In this document: positions 62,740 to 64,000 of the stretch, in pieces
How positions within the stretch are numbered: the stretch's first letter is position 1
Layout of the letters: each line of letters opens with the position of its first letter
NCBI GenBank assembly: GCA_934293575.1
Contig: CAKQYU010000009.1
Location: forward strand, 1-64,000
DNA from: an uncultured Lachnospiraceae bacterium
GTDB taxonomy: Bacteria > Bacillota > Clostridia > Lachnospirales > Lachnospiraceae
Direction: 5' to 3'
DNA: 64,000 nt
Notes under the pieces: model-generated
The model's database searches: none
Seen by the model: the letters and a program-made list of their open reading frames with translations, nothing else
What the model was told of the DNA's origin: nothing
Program-made: the position numbers and the translations under genes

Positions 62740-64000
62740 ATGGCAAATCGTGGAGAAGAAAGAAAACCTTTACGTTGTTCGTTTTGTAATAAAACACAGG
62801 ATCAGGTTCGTAAACTGATTGCTGGTCAGAATGTGTATATTTGTGATGAATGTATTGAGGTTTGTTCTGAAATAATTGAAGATGAATTGGAAGATTATGA
62901 TGAATCTTCTGATATTAATCTGTTAAAACCAAAGGAAATTAAAGATTTTCTTGATCAATATGTAATTGGACAGGAAGCTGCAAAGAAGGTTTTATCGGTA
63001 GCAGTTTATAATCATTACAAACGAATCTTATCTGATAAGGATTTTGATGTAGAACTTCAAAAAAGTAATATTATTATGGTAGGTCCTACAGGTTCCGGAA
63101 AAACATACTTAGCACAGACCTTGGCAAAATTGTTAAATGTTCCGTTTGCAATTGCAGATGCGACCGCATTGACAGAGGCCGGTTATGTAGGTGAGGACGT
63201 TGAAAATATTCTTTTAAAGATTATTCAGGCTGCTGACTATGATATTGAACGTGCACAGCACGGAATTATCTATATTGACGAAATTGATAAGATTACCAAA
63301 AAATCAGAGAATGTATCCATTACAAGAGATGTATCCGGTGAAGGTGTTCAACAGGCACTGCTTAAGATTATCGAAGGTACAGTGGCTTCCGTTCCGCCTC
63401 AGGGAGGAAGAAAGCATCCGCATCAGGAATTTATTCAGATTGATACTTCCAATATCTTATTCATTTGCGGTGGTGCATTTGATGGTTTGGAGAAAATTAT
63501 TGAAAATCGTATAGGAAAGAAATCCATTGGATTTGGTGCAGAATTAGGCGAAATGACGGATCAGAACATTGGTGAATTAATCAAACAGGTAACACCTGCT
63601 GATTTTGTAAAATATGGATTGATTCCTGAATTTATTGGTCGAGTTCCGGTTGCTGTTACTTTAGATTTGTTGAATGAAGATGCATTGGTTCGTATTCTGA
63701 CAGAGCCAAAGAGTGCAATCTGTAAACAATATAAAAAATTATTTGAATTAGACGGTGTAAAACTTGACTTTACAGAGGATGCATTGAAGGCGATTGCAAG
63801 TGAAACGATGAAGCATAAAACCGGAGCAAGAGGTCTTCGTTCTATTATTGAAAGAGTAGTAATGGATCTGATGTATGAAGTTCCGTCAGATGAAGAGATT
63901 GTAAGTTGTAAGATTACAAAGGAAGCTGTTGATGGAACAGGGGAACCGGAGATTGTACGGTCAAAGGAAGCCAGACCAAAGAAGTCATTTACAAAACATC
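62740..64000 (+). CDS. clpX: ATP-dependent Clp protease, ATPase subunit, cut by window end
   Basis: The frame starts at ATG 62740, with AGAGGTG upstream, and is open to position 64000 (420 codons), so its 3' end is outside. The N-terminal zinc finger is CSFCNKTQDQVRKLIAG and CDECIEVC. The ATPase has GPTGSGKTYLAQTLA as Walker A and IIYIDEIDKI as Walker B. It unfolds proteins for ClpP. Confidence 0.95.
   Translation, partial: MANRGEERKPLRCSFCNKTQDQVRKLIAGQNVYICDECIEVCSEIIEDELEDYDESSDINLLKPKEIKDFLDQYVIGQEAAKKVLSVAVYNHYKRILSDKDFDVELQKSNIIMVGPTGSGKTYLAQTLAKLLNVPFAIADATALTEAGYVGEDVENILLKIIQAADYDIERAQHGIIYIDEIDKITKKSENVSITRDVSGEGVQQALLKIIEGTVASVPPQGGRKHPHQEFIQIDTSNILFICGGAFDGLEKIIENRIGKKSIGFGAELGEMTDQNIGELIKQVTPADFVKYGLIPEFIGRVPVAVTLDLLNEDALVRILTEPKSAICKQYKKLFELDGVKLDFTEDALKAIASETMKHKTGARGLRSIIERVVMDLMYEVPSDEEIVSCKITKEAVDGTGEPEIVRSKEARPKKSFTKH

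Noticed and set aside
1..64000. CRISPR arrays, rRNA and tRNA genes
   Set aside because: No regularly spaced repeats of 25-40 bp with unique spacers, no rRNA-like stretches and no cloverleaf with CCA-type ends were seen. The attachment copies are 4-17 kb apart, and the 24-bp array is coding.

Overview
The window comes from the chromosome of a low-GC Gram-positive anaerobe, most likely a butyrate-forming Lachnospiraceae close to Coprococcus. The evidence is the codon bias, the strong AGGAGG ribosome sites, a thl-crt-hbd-bcd-etfBA operon facing a buk-ptb pair, an alpha/beta-type small acid-soluble spore protein, and a sortase-like surface protein. This placement rests on gene content, not on a ribosomal RNA.

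Positions 1-32568 are accessory DNA: a tandem stack of integrative elements inserted in the 5' end of a low-molecular-weight protein tyrosine phosphatase gene. Five copies of the same 16-bp core (TTCATCTGCCACGGCA) occur at 582, 6950, 11663, 15545 and 32553. Each is preceded by a start codon and the first phosphatase codons, and only the last copy reads on into a complete phosphatase gene (32538-33014). The cores cut the region into four elements. Each has a pair of short direct repeats, 11-12 bp apart, 62-76 bp inside its left core and 118-160 bp before its right core, as expected of arm sites for a Tn916-type integrase. Only the 17-kb element 4 has an intact integrase. Elements 1 and 3 carry integrase wrecks and element 2 has none. 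The first core has the same arm pair on its left, so the stack probably continues beyond position 1.

The cargo looks like defence or nucleic-acid modification. Element 1 has a three-gene restriction-modification-like operon: a methylase-like protein, a GIY-YIG-like/helicase/adenine-methylase fusion, and a PD-(D/E)XK-like protein. Element 2 has a four-gene operon not recognised as any named system: a GP88-like protein, a guanylate-kinase/methyltransferase fusion, a helix-hairpin-helix glycosylase-like protein and a U32-like Fe-S protein, behind a promoter, short RNA and terminator. Element 3 has an Abi_2 HEPN protein with a likely abiF-type RNA, a dead integrase, and a 518-residue protein with a C-terminal membrane helix. 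Element 4 is a mobilizable element (XRE regulator, RepA with an early nonsense codon, MobC, relaxase, excisionase, integrase). It carries a subtilase-SEFIR-nucleotidyltransferase operon whose subtilase has a piece of lysine-2,3-aminomutase fused to its N-terminus, a broken IS110 copy, and an Lsa-type ABC-F gene with a leader hairpin followed by a P-loop kinase-like gene and a GNAT gene.

From 32538 to the end the DNA is core chromosome: the phosphatase, thyA-folA, an amidohydrolase, a YbjQ/zinc-ribbon protein, a TPR protein, an AAA protein with an 8-residue repeat helix and a damaged Walker A, an MreB-type actin, a YgiQ radical SAM protein, the butyrate operon and convergent ptb-buk, an 1844-residue surface protein, a spore protein, then tig-clpP-clpX, with clpX cut by the window end. 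No rRNA, tRNA or CRISPR array was seen.
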